Source: JBBBNV01 sp037137075 (lineage in GTDB: Bacteria > Bacillota > Bacilli > Paenibacillales > NBRC-103111). From it: DNA of 64,000 bases. Every line of letters begins with the position of its first letter. The first letter of the stretch is position 1. The notes under the pieces were generated by a model that made no database searches, was not told where the DNA came from, and saw only the letters and a program-made list of their open reading frames with translations. Positions 43,255-51,081 of the stretch are shown in pieces. The stretch is taken from positions 31,492 through 95,491 of the forward strand of contig NZ_JBBBNV010000019.1 in NCBI RefSeq assembly GCF_037137075.1. The letters run 5' to 3'. The position numbers were made by a program, and so were the translations under genes.

Positions 43255-43271
43255 TATTACACTGTGTAGTA
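43255..43271. promoter_or_regulatory. 17-bp dyad ahead of the NlpC/P60 gene
   Basis: TATTACACTGTGTAGTA is a near-perfect palindrome (one symmetric mismatch plus the centre), 25 bp before ATG 43297. Its half-sites (TACTACA/TGTAGTA type) resemble BlaI/MecI-family operators. No such regulator gene is in the window. Confidence 0.4.
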
Positions 43272-43296
43272 CATCTAACCAGCATGGGAGGACATC

Positions 43297-43872
43297 ATGA
43301 TTAAAGCGAAAACGAGTTTGTTTGCCAGAACGATTGTCGGGGCAGGCTGCCTATCGATATTGCTGACTTCCGGTCTGTTGGCCGCGCCGCTATCTGCACA
43401 GGCGGAGGGCGTGCAGGCCGAAGCGGCAACCACAGAAGCTGCAGCAGCAGCGGCAACCGGAGAAACTGCAACGGCAACGGCAGCAAGCACGGCGGATGCC
43501 GTTATTGCCAAGGCACAATCCCTGAAGGGAAAGGTCAGCTACAAATGGGGAGTCAATGACGCCACAAACTTGATCTTCGACTGCTCTTCCTTTACCAAAT
43601 ATGTGTTTGCTTCACAAGGCATCAGCTTAAAATGGGGCTCCAAAGCACAGAGCAAGCAAGGGACGTACGTGTCCCAAAGCCAGCTGAAAAAAGGCGATCT
43701 TGTTTTTCTCAGTGTCGGTCAATCCGGTGTGATTGACCACGTTGGTATTTACATAGGCGGCGGAAAGTTCATTCACAACACGATCGGCGGCTCGGTGAAC
43801 GGGGTTACGATTGGCGATTTGAATGCCGCCAGCTACAAGAAAAGGTATATTACTGCACGCAGAGTAATCTAG
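43297..43872 (+). CDS. Secreted NlpC/P60 cell wall endopeptidase
   Basis: A 191-residue exported protein. A signal peptide of about 37 residues ends near LSAQAEG. An Ala/Thr/Glu-rich linker follows (about 38-70). The catalytic NlpC/P60 domain carries Cys in FDCSSF, His in DHVGIYIGGG, and a third polar residue in FIHNT. Such enzymes cut gamma-D-Glu-diaminopimelate bonds in peptidoglycan stem peptides. GGGAGG precedes the ATG at 43285-43290. It is transcribed alone, with its own terminator directly after it. No SH3 or LysM anchor is present, so it may be released. Confidence 0.93.
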   Translation: MIKAKTSLFARTIVGAGCLSILLTSGLLAAPLSAQAEGVQAEAATTEAAAAAATGETATATAASTADAVIAKAQSLKGKVSYKWGVNDATNLIFDCSSFTKYVFASQGISLKWGSKAQSKQGTYVSQSQLKKGDLVFLSVGQSGVIDHVGIYIGGGKFIHNTIGGSVNGVTIGDLNAASYKKRYITARRVI

Positions 43873-43881
43873 CTGGGACAG

Positions 43882-43920
43882 GCCCGGATCAGCGCATGGC
43901 GGTGCGTTGTCCGGGCTTTT
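43882..43920 (+). terminator. Rho-independent terminator
   Basis: GCCCGGATCAGCGCA pairs with TGCGTTGTCCGGGC (wobbles allowed) and TTTT follows. It ends the NlpC/P60 transcript. Confidence 0.8.
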
Positions 43921-43962
43921 GCGTTTTGTTCAGGCGGAATGTCACTCAGAAGCGCCCATTTT

Positions 43963-43972
43963 CTGGTATAAT
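43963..43972 (+). promoter_or_regulatory. Extended -10 promoter for the SLH gene
   Basis: CTGGTATAAT contains a TGn-TATAAT extended -10. The -35 region is poor, which is usual for this promoter type. Transcription from about 43979 favours ATG 44011 over the upstream ATG 43984. Confidence 0.6.
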
Positions 43973-44010
43973 GATAGGATAACATGATTCCGGGGGGCGC
44001 TATAGACGAG

Positions 44011-45690
44011 ATGAAAGAACGTAATGATTGGAAGCTTTTGGCCCGGATTGGATTTTACACAACTGCGGCCGGTGTGGCGGCTATTTTGCTTGCAGGCCCG
44101 GATTCCGGCGCTTCAGCGGCAACCGGCGGACCGGCATCGCCTGCCTTCACCGATGTTTCCGGCCACTGGGCGGAGGAGCAAATCCGGACGGCGGTGAAAG
44201 CCGGGTTTGTCAACGGGTTCGAGGATGGGACCTTCGGGCCTGATGAGCCGGTGACGCGGGAGCAATTTCTTGGAATGGCTGTAAGAGCGCTTCAGGGGCC
44301 GCAGGCATCCGCAGCTTCCGCTTCAGATTCTTGGTTTGCACCCGTTTATCAGGCTGCGGTGGATCAGGCGTGGTATAAAGACGATTACACCGGCGGCTGG
44401 GACCTGCCGATTACACGCGGAGAAATAGCTGGCACCCTGGTGAGAGTGACGGAACAGCCGCTGACGGATAAGCTGCTGCAGGAGGCGGTTACCGCTGCAT
44501 TCCCGGCGCCAAGCCAAGCGGAAAATCCGGATATTCAAACGGTTATGGCAGGACCGGATTTTACCGGGGACTGGAGGTTGCTGTATACCGATCCGAAACA
44601 GGTTATGGCTGATTTGGAGCAGGCTTTGGTGCGCGTCAAACAGCGAAAGCCGCCTGAGCTGCTTACTCCGACGGAGGAATGCGCGCGGGACGAGAACATG
44701 TGCGGGTATGCCATCTCTTTGGAGCAAGGCAGCATCGATAAGGTTTTGAAGATGCTGAAGAAGGCGATTGATCCGATTAACAAGCTGCAGCAAGCGCGGA
44801 CAAGCTCATCCGGCCGCATGGTATACGAGGCTGCCAGCCGGGGACTGCTGACCGGAACCGGGACGGGCGAGCTGTCACTGGAGGCTCCTGCGACGCGGGC
44901 GCAAGCCGTGACCTTTGTCAACCGTGTGCTGGCCTTTAACGCAGGGCAGCGGTTCACAACAGACAAGTATACGGTAGGTGCTGCCGAAATTATGTGGCAC
45001 AGGACCAACATGCTGACCATGCTCCCGCGTTATTTCGGCAAAGCAGAGGAAGAATTCCGCGATGATCTGCTTGTAGCTGAAGCGGATCAAGGGAATGCCC
45101 GCTGCGAGACGGAGAAATTCATCGTCATTGACCTGGATAACCCGGATGACCCGAACCGGTCTTTTATACCTGAGGATGCCCGTTGGACGGTTTCCGATGA
45201 CCGTAACGAGCGTGACATTCAGGATTCCGCCTATGCAGTTATTGCAATGAACCGGCTGACTATCCGCCAAATGCCGGAAGGCTTCGCCCATATATGGGGC
45301 TGCAGCATTCAAATGACTCCTGTAAAGGATCAAACAGGTGAACTGCAGGGTGCGGGCAAGCTTGACCAAATGGCCTATTTGCGGCGGAATATAACGTACA
45401 AGCCGAACGGCGAGTTTCTTGATCTCAGCTATGCGCAGGAAGGAATCAACAAATACGGAGAAATCCGAACCGTTGCTGAGAGCGATGGGGGAGCGAAATT
45501 AGTCGGCAGCCTGCGGGAATTCGATACCCGGTATGTAACAGGCTTCCTGATTCCCAAGGGGGATTTAAGCCCGGACGATTTCAACGGAAGACCGGCGAAT
45601 ATTACACTGTATTTCACAGGGCTCACCGATTACGGGCAAGGCGCAAACTACGTATACCGCTCTTATGTGGGTCCTTCCATTCATCAATAG
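44011..45690 (+). CDS. S-layer homology (SLH) domain protein
   Basis: A 559-residue exported protein. After a signal sequence (about 1-38) come SLH motifs: AFTDVSGHWAEEQIRTAVKAG with FVNGFEDGTFGPDEPVTREQ, then WYKDDYTGGWDLPITRGEIA, and a later, more degenerate YEAASRGLLTGTGTGELSLE near residue 280. SLH motifs bind pyruvylated secondary wall polymer and anchor the protein to the cell surface. The C-terminal 250 residues (from about 310) are unfamiliar and contain a Cys pair. I chose ATG 44011 because the predicted transcription start lies just upstream; GGGGGG at 43993-43998 is the best ribosome site, at a long distance. No enzymatic domain was recognised. Confidence 0.82.
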   Translation: MKERNDWKLLARIGFYTTAAGVAAILLAGPDSGASAATGGPASPAFTDVSGHWAEEQIRTAVKAGFVNGFEDGTFGPDEPVTREQFLGMAVRALQGPQASAASASDSWFAPVYQAAVDQAWYKDDYTGGWDLPITRGEIAGTLVRVTEQPLTDKLLQEAVTAAFPAPSQAENPDIQTVMAGPDFTGDWRLLYTDPKQVMADLEQALVRVKQRKPPELLTPTEECARDENMCGYAISLEQGSIDKVLKMLKKAIDPINKLQQARTSSSGRMVYEAASRGLLTGTGTGELSLEAPATRAQAVTFVNRVLAFNAGQRFTTDKYTVGAAEIMWHRTNMLTMLPRYFGKAEEEFRDDLLVAEADQGNARCETEKFIVIDLDNPDDPNRSFIPEDARWTVSDDRNERDIQDSAYAVIAMNRLTIRQMPEGFAHIWGCSIQMTPVKDQTGELQGAGKLDQMAYLRRNITYKPNGEFLDLSYAQEGINKYGEIRTVAESDGGAKLVGSLREFDTRYVTGFLIPKGDLSPDDFNGRPANITLYFTGLTDYGQGANYVYRSYVGPSIHQ

Positions 45691-46133
45691 GCAGCTGCAG
45701 AGCAGCTGAAATCACGCGTCAAATCATAAGGACACCAGGCTAGAAGAGCCGGGGTCCACCATCTACTGAAGGTAGCAGGCATCCGCCTCGCTGCATTCCT
45801 GCAAAAGCAGGCACATAAAAAGGCTGGACGGAAAACTTTAGGTTTTCTCGCCCAGCCTTTTTATTTCAGGGACTTATTGGACAGCCCCTGTCTCATGCTG
45901 CGTAATATGGTTCACTTGACGACGGCAGTCAGGCGGGGCTTGCCGTTTATGCGCCGTTACATGCACACACGGGGAGCTCTAACCATGAGGAAGAAGTATA
46001 AGAAAAGTGGTGATATGATTAGGCGCTGAATAAGTATGAACTATCGCTGTGTTTACGGGTTGAACCGGAACAGACGGCCCCGATGCTTCAAAAAGGTCGT
46101 ACTCGCCGTTAAAGACAATAAAGGAGGGGCGTT
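45691..46133. other. Intergenic region with a terminator
   Basis: Apart from the terminator at 45817-45864 nothing was recognised. A GGAGGGG ribosome site at 46122-46128 precedes the broken LysM gene. Confidence 0.5.
45817..45864 (+). terminator. Strong rho-independent terminator
   Basis: AAAAAGGCTGG at 45817-45827 and GAAAAC pair with GTTTTC and CCAGCCTTTTT, ending in TTTTTATTT. The A-tract and T-tract make it work in both directions. Confidence 0.9.
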
Positions 46134-47256
46134 ATGATTACGTATGTGGTCCAGGCAAGGGATTCTCTATACTCGATTGCTCTGCGGTTCGGCACGACCG
46201 TAGAAGCAATTATGCAAGCGAACAGGCTCACATCGCCGGCGCTTTATATCGGCCAGCCGCTTTCAATACCGGTATCCGGTCCCGTTGAATATGTGGTTCA
46301 GGCCGGAGATTCGCTGTATACCATTTCCCGAAAATTGAATGCCACGATTGAGGCTAAACCGCAGCGACCCGACCCGCGTCGAGAATTTCCCCGCCACCTT
46401 CAGCGAAGCGTATATGAAGGAAATCGTGAATTTCGGCCATCGTCATAATGTAAAAATGCTGCCTACCGTCCACAATTTGCTGTATGAGCGCGGGAATCAA
46501 CATGTGAACAAGGATGTCGTCCGCGGAATGCTGGCGACGCCGGAGACGCGCCGGGCGTTCATTCAAAGCATGGTACAGCTCATCCAGCAGTACGAATTTG
46601 ACGGGGTAAATATGGATTTCGAGGATGTGTACTATGAGGATCGGGAGAAGCTGAATGATTTCTACCGGGAGCTGGGCCGGGAGATGCGAAGCCGGGGATG
46701 GTTTTTCTCCGTCGATACGCCGTCCCGGACCTCGGATCAGCCGACGAATCCATTCTCGGCTCCATTTAACTACGCCGTCATCGGAGAAGCTGCCGACCAG
46801 GTGGTTCTGATGCTGTACAATGAGCACGGCTGGCCGGGCAGCGGACCGGGGCCGGTCGTCTCCAGCGGCTGGATGGGTAGCGTGGTGAACTATGCCTTGA
46901 CCAAGATGCCCGCCAGCAAAATTTTGGCGGCGGTTTCGGTATTCGGGTTCGATTTTAATTTGACCACAGGCCGCAATACGTATGTTACCTACAGCATGGC
47001 GATGGACCGGGCGAAGCAGTACGGAGTCAAGGTTGTATTCGATGAGAAGACCCAGACGCCGATGTTCAGCTATACCGACGCAGAAGGGAATCAGCACGAG
47101 GTATGGTTTGAGAACGCGGACAGCATCCGGGCCAAGATGCAGCAGGCCCACAGGCTCGGTATCCGGGGTCTGGCCTTATGGCGTCTCGGCATGGAGGACC
47201 CGGCCATTTGGCAGGTGCTGCAGAATGAGTTTGTCATTAGCAAGTTAGTGGATTAA
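46134..47256 (+). pseudogene. Broken LysM-GH18 spore cortex-lytic type gene (SleL/YaaH-like), internal deletion plus frameshift
   Basis: The first frame (46134 to about 46355) encodes one full LysM (YVVQARDSLYSIALRFGTTV, then ALYIGQPLSIPV) and the first half of a second (YVVQAGDSLYTISRKLNATI). The reading then shifts by one base into a GH18 domain (from about 46375 to 47256) that starts in mid-domain. It retains the catalytic DGVNMDFEDV with its terminal Glu, VVLMLYNEHGWPGSGPGP and the C-terminal RLGIRGLALWRLG. The second half of LysM 2 and the first strand of the barrel are absent; family members of about 430 residues have these. So a segment of perhaps 60-100 codons is gone at about 46355. 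The intact protein would be an N-acetylglucosaminidase acting on spore cortex during germination. The downstream frame alone has no good start. Confidence 0.75.
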
Positions 47257-47515
47257 GGGATATTCGGCTTACGCTTTTGCAAACGCATCTAAGCCTGACC
47301 CCCCTCCCGGAGAAAGCTTCTGAGGCTTCACCAAGCTCTTCTGCGGGGAATCGTTGCCGGTTGGATGGTTGCCTTGCGGTTTACAGCTTTGATTTGGTGT
47401 TACACCCGAGCGCGCTGTCGTCGTGGCGGCCTTCGTGAATAATAGGGCATCATGCGATAGCGTACTGCAGCGCCAAGACCATCGAAGTGGAAGGCCGAAG
47501 CTAGAGACAGGGCGG

Positions 47516-47872
47516 TCAGGAGGTGGAGGATTCTGCTGCTGCCTTGCCCTGCGTCTTGCGCTGCAAATGGGCGGTTCCCCAGTTGTGCAGGGAATCCAGC
47601 ACCGGCATGAGGCTGCGGCCGTACTCGGTGATGGAATATTCGACTTTGGGCGGAATTTGCGGGTAAATGACCCGTTCTATAATGTCTTCCTCTTCCAGCT
47701 CGCGCAGCTGGGCGGTTAAGGTTTTGGTCGTAATGCCGGGCAGCGTGCGCTTCAGCTCGTTAAATCGGAAGGTTCCTTGAAACAGGAGGCGCATAATAAT
47801 AATCGGCTTCCATTTACCCACAATGATATGAAGCGTGTCCTCGACCTTGCACAGCTCCGGATTTTTGTCCAC
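47516..47872 (-). CDS. HxlR/DUF24-family redox-type regulator
   Basis: A 118-residue winged-helix protein (VGKWKPIIIMRLLFQGTFRF, then ITTKTLTAQLRELEEEDIIE, then PPKVEYSITEYGRSLMPVLD). The single Cys8 in PELCKVEDTL corresponds to the conserved N-terminal Cys of YodB, CatR and HypR, which sense quinones, diamide or hypochlorite by thiol oxidation. GGAGGAG precedes the ATG on the minus strand. It is divergent from two nitroreductase genes, the classical targets of this family. With only one Cys it should act by inter-subunit disulfide or mixed disulfide. Confidence 0.92.
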   Translation of the reverse strand: MDKNPELCKVEDTLHIIVGKWKPIIIMRLLFQGTFRFNELKRTLPGITTKTLTAQLRELEEEDIIERVIYPQIPPKVEYSITEYGRSLMPVLDSLHNWGTAHLQRKTQGKAAAESSTS

Positions 47873-47892
47873 GGAACACTCTCCTCCTTAAG

Positions 47893-47908
47893 GTATCCTT
47901 CAGGATAC
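47893..47908. promoter_or_regulatory. HypR-box-like operator
   Basis: GTATCC-TTCA-GGATAC is a perfect inverted repeat. It fits the KTATCC-N4-GGATAC element I recall for Bacillus HypR, a DUF24 regulator. It lies 21 bp upstream of the regulator start, consistent with autoregulation. Confidence 0.65.
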
Positions 47909-47953
47909 TTTATATCTTGAAAGAGCGTACTTTCACAATGAATTTCTATGGTT

Positions 47954-47990
47954 CATAATAGCATAGTAACCTGTTACGAATAAAGTTACT
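47954..47990 (+). promoter_or_regulatory. Nitroreductase promoter with a second dyad
   Basis: CATAAT at 47954-47959 with TTTCAC at 47931-47936 (17-bp spacer) is a plausible promoter. Just downstream, AGTAAC at 47965-47970 and GTTACT at 47985-47990 form an inverted repeat, with a nested GTAAC-CT-GTTAC at 47966-47977. It is a candidate operator for the same regulator or another. Confidence 0.5.
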
Positions 47991-48052
47991 GATGTCTATG
48001 TGCTGCTGATTTTGGTGGAAACGGCCCTACAAACATAGTGGAGGCGATTAGA

Positions 48053-48652
48053 ATGAGCAAAGATTTTTTAACCGCATTAAAGGAAAGACGCACGTATTAT
48101 GGAATAAGTAAAGAGCCGGTAGTATCTGATGAGCGCATTCAGGAGCTGGCGGGGGAAGCGGTGCTGCATACGCCGTCCTCCTTTAACTCCCAAAGCGCCC
48201 GGGTTGTCGTTTTGCTCGGCGAGCAGCATAACAAGGTGTGGGACATCACAACCGAGGTTCTGAGAGGGATAGTGCCTGCCGAGAGCTTCGAGCCGACCAG
48301 GAAAAAAATGGACAGCTTCCGTGCCGGATACGGCACCGTCCTGTTTTTTGAAGACCAGAAGGTCGTTTCGTCCCTTCAGCAAAATTTCGCGGCATATGCG
48401 GAGAACTTCCCGATTTGGTCCAACCAATCCTCCGCGATGCTGCAGCTGGCTGTATGGACCCTGCTGGAGCAAGAGGGCTTCGGCGCTTCCCTGCAGCATT
48501 ACAACCCGATTATCGATGCGAAGGTGCAGGCGGAGTGGAGCCTTCCTGCCGATTGGAAGCTGATTGCGCAAATGCCGTTTGGCAAACCGACAGCAGCGCC
48601 AGGGGAGAAAGCGTTCCAGCCGCTTGAAGAGCGTTTGAAGGTATTTAAATAA
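48053..48652 (+). CDS. Nitroreductase family protein 1
   Basis: A 199-residue FMN-binding nitroreductase of the short HBN1/YdgI-like type. It begins FLTALKERRTYYGISKEP, continues with HTPSSFNSQSARVVVLLG, and ends IAQMPFGKPTAAPGEKAF. These dimeric enzymes reduce nitro groups or quinones with NAD(P)H. ATG 48053 is preceded by GTGGAGG at 48038-48044. Its divergence from a DUF24 regulator and a second nitroreductase downstream indicate an electrophile-response unit. Confidence 0.92.
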   Translation: MSKDFLTALKERRTYYGISKEPVVSDERIQELAGEAVLHTPSSFNSQSARVVVLLGEQHNKVWDITTEVLRGIVPAESFEPTRKKMDSFRAGYGTVLFFEDQKVVSSLQQNFAAYAENFPIWSNQSSAMLQLAVWTLLEQEGFGASLQHYNPIIDAKVQAEWSLPADWKLIAQMPFGKPTAAPGEKAFQPLEERLKVFK

Positions 48653-48692
48653 GAGTTCATTGGTGCAGCAATGGCGAAAAGGAGAACACCTT

Positions 48693-49319
48693 ATGGGAGA
48701 TTTCATTTCTGTGGCTAAATCCCGGAGATCCGTCAATAAATTTTTGACCGGCATCGAAATACCGAATCAGGATCTGGACGACATTTTTCAAATTGTCAAA
48801 TTCGCCCCGTCCGCGTTTAACCTGCAGCATACCCACTATCTGGTTCTGAAGGATCAGAACAAAATCGAGCAGGTGTACGAAGCCTCCGGGCAGTACAAGG
48901 TCAAGACGGCATCAGCCGTTATCGTTGTGCTCGGAGATCTGGAAGCGTACCGGCAGGTTGGGCATATCCATGAGGGGCTTTTGAATCTCGGTGTTATGAG
49001 CCAGCAGGAATTCGACATGACCGTTGAAATGGTCACTCAGATGTATGAAGACAGAGGAGACGTCTTCAAGCGGGATGAGGCAATCCGTAATGCGAGCTTG
49101 TCGGCGATGCAGTTTATGCTGACTGCCAAGGAGAAGGGCTGGGACACTTGCCCGATGATCGGCTATGACGCCGAGAAGCTCCAGCAGCTTCTGAGCATTC
49201 CCGGCCGGTATGTGCCGGTCATGCTGATTGCCATCGGCAAGGAGGATTCTTCCAGCCAGCGGCCGCGAGGCTACCGCAAGCCGGTTGGCGAATTCGTCAG
49301 CTTTAATACGATGCCATAG
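48693..49319 (+). CDS. Nitroreductase family protein 2 (MhqN/YdgI-like)
   Basis: A 208-residue nitroreductase. SVAKSRRSVNKFLTG and KFAPSAFNLQHTHYLVLKD form the FMN-binding start; GWDTCPMIGYDAEKLQQLLSI and RPRGYRKPVGEFVSF close the domain. It is similar to Bacillus MhqN and YdgI, which take part in resistance to quinones. ATG 48693 is preceded by AAAAGGAG at 48677-48684 and lies 40 bp after the first nitroreductase stop. A strong terminator follows. Confidence 0.92.
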   Translation: MGDFISVAKSRRSVNKFLTGIEIPNQDLDDIFQIVKFAPSAFNLQHTHYLVLKDQNKIEQVYEASGQYKVKTASAVIVVLGDLEAYRQVGHIHEGLLNLGVMSQQEFDMTVEMVTQMYEDRGDVFKRDEAIRNASLSAMQFMLTAKEKGWDTCPMIGYDAEKLQQLLSIPGRYVPVMLIAIGKEDSSSQRPRGYRKPVGEFVSFNTMP

Positions 49320-49343
49320 CAAGTAAAAAGCAGAACAGCAAAA

Positions 49344-49382
49344 GCAACAGCCGTGCCGGAGGGCATGGCTGTTTGCGTTTTT
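49344..49382 (+). terminator. Rho-independent terminator
   Basis: GCAACAGCCGTGCC at 49344-49357 pairs with GGCATGGCTGTTTGC ending at 49376, then GTTTTT. It ends the nitroreductase operon. Confidence 0.88.
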
Positions 49383-49611
49383 CGGGGCAACATTCAGATG
49401 GCATTGCACACTGGACCGTGCTGTGTTCCGCACATCGGGCGAAGTACCCATGCTCCTGTTTATAAATGAAGAAGGCCGAATCGAATAGAGGGAGAGAATG
49501 CTCCTGCAGGTCTCGCAGCGGAATCGGTCAAAAAAACGGCAGAATCCGCTCTGTTTACCCGTTTACATTTGTTTTATGATGGCTGTAATTGCTCATAAGG
49601 AGGCATAACGC

Positions 49612-50874
49612 ATGGTTGAGCGTACAGAGCAGGCGGTGCTGCTGGGGATTGTGGATATTCACAAGGCCGGGCTGCGCACCAAGATGCTGCTGGGTGATGT
49701 GGACGGGGATGGCCGGATGGAGCTGCTGCTGGCGCAGCCTGACGGCGGCATCGACGACCGTTACGTCCCCCACCAGGTGCAGTGTATGACTGTGTTTGAC
49801 TTGCAGGGGAATTTGCTGTGGCAGGTAGGAACGCCAGACCCGAATGCAGGCGGTCCGGGCTCTGATTATCCGGTACAGCTGTATGATATTGATGGAGACG
49901 GACAGCTGGAAGTGCTGTGTGTGATGGACAAACAGTTTCGTATCTATAGCGGGCGGAGCGGGGAGCTGAAGAAATCGTATCCGCTGCCTGATCCTTTGGC
50001 GCATGACTGTATTATTATCGCCAATTTGCGCGGGCTGGAGCGGCCGCAGGATATTATTTTGAAGGACCGGTACCGGAGGCTGTGGGCGCTGGATAACGAA
50101 ATGAACGTCCTATGGACCTATACGGGCAATCCCGGGCATTTTCCGTGGGTCTACGATATCGACGGAGACGGATGCGATGAAGTGATGGCCGGCTACGACA
50201 TGCTCGACCATGACGGAACGAAGCTGTGGTCGTGCAAGGACCTCGATGACCATGCCGATTGCATCTGGATTGGCGATGTGAACGGGGACGGGGAGCCGGA
50301 AGTGGTGGTGGGCGGCAGCGTTACTGTGATGTACAGCCTGCAGGGCTCGGAGCTGTGGCGCTACGATGGCTCCATTGAATCGCAGCATGTTGCGCTCGGC
50401 AGGTTCCGCACGGATATGCCGGGCTTGCAAATCGCGGGTCTGGACCGTATTGAGCGCGGGGACAACGATAGCGGGAGCGGCAGGGACGGAATGTTTCTGC
50501 TGGATTCCGAAGGCCGGGAAGTATGGAAGGAACAGCGTGTTACGGGCGGATGGCTGACCATGATCGAGCCGCTGCGGGGCTGGGAGCCGCACGGGCCGGA
50601 CTACATTCTCGCTTATCGGCGCGGTGGTGGCGTCACGCCAGCTCTGTATGACGGACATAGGAGAGAAGCGGTTCGCTTTCCGGTGGACGGCTACGTCGTA
50701 CATGCGGATTTGCTCGGCACCGGCCGGGAGCAGGTCATCGTCTACACCCAGGACAAAGCTTATATTTATGCTTCGCGCCCGCTGAATTTGTCCGTCCCTG
50801 CGACGGCCAGGCCGTTACCGCAGCCGAAACGGCTGTACAGCACGACGCTTTATTTCGGCGGCGAGGTTGAATAA
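49612..50874 (+). CDS. FG-GAP / calcium-repeat beta-propeller protein (rhamnogalacturonan lyase PL11-like)
   Basis: A 420-residue propeller. At least four blades carry EF-like calcium loops: LGDVDGDGRMELL, YDIDGDGQLEVL, YDIDGDGCDEVM and GDVNGDGEPEVV. Similar repeats occur in PL11 rhamnogalacturonan lyases such as YesW, though those are larger, secreted proteins. No signal peptide is present here. AAGGAGG precedes ATG 49612. Its neighbours (large GH105 at 51082 and AraC regulator) suggest a pectin role, possibly as a cytoplasmic lyase for imported rhamnogalacturonan oligosaccharides. A non-catalytic binding function is also possible. Confidence 0.75.
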   Translation: MVERTEQAVLLGIVDIHKAGLRTKMLLGDVDGDGRMELLLAQPDGGIDDRYVPHQVQCMTVFDLQGNLLWQVGTPDPNAGGPGSDYPVQLYDIDGDGQLEVLCVMDKQFRIYSGRSGELKKSYPLPDPLAHDCIIIANLRGLERPQDIILKDRYRRLWALDNEMNVLWTYTGNPGHFPWVYDIDGDGCDEVMAGYDMLDHDGTKLWSCKDLDDHADCIWIGDVNGDGEPEVVVGGSVTVMYSLQGSELWRYDGSIESQHVALGRFRTDMPGLQIAGLDRIERGDNDSGSGRDGMFLLDSEGREVWKEQRVTGGWLTMIEPLRGWEPHGPDYILAYRRGGGVTPALYDGHRREAVRFPVDGYVVHADLLGTGREQVIVYTQDKAYIYASRPLNLSVPATARPLPQPKRLYSTTLYFGGEVE

Positions 50875-50948
50875 ACGCCTGGGCCGTCCGTGTTTGGCCG
50901 CATCCTGAATCGTTTGCGATTCACACCATGAACAAATTTTATTTACAT

Positions 50949-50968
50949 ATTCATCTTAATTCATCTTG
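50949..50968. promoter_or_regulatory. Tandem 10-bp direct repeat upstream of the GH105 gene
   Basis: ATTCATCTTA at 50949-50958 and ATTCATCTTG at 50959-50968 are adjacent direct repeats, followed by an inverted-looking TGAATGAAT at 50967-50975. Direct repeats one helical turn apart are typical of AraC-family binding sites; an AraC gene lies at the other end of this unit. Confidence 0.45.
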
Positions 50969-51081
50969 AATGAATGGAATTCACTTCAAAAAATGTTCGA
51001 CATGCCGTTCTTTCATCTAACGTTTGCGAATTTCTGACTTTTCGGCTCTAGGAGCCATTCACCCATGAAAGGAGCCTGACA

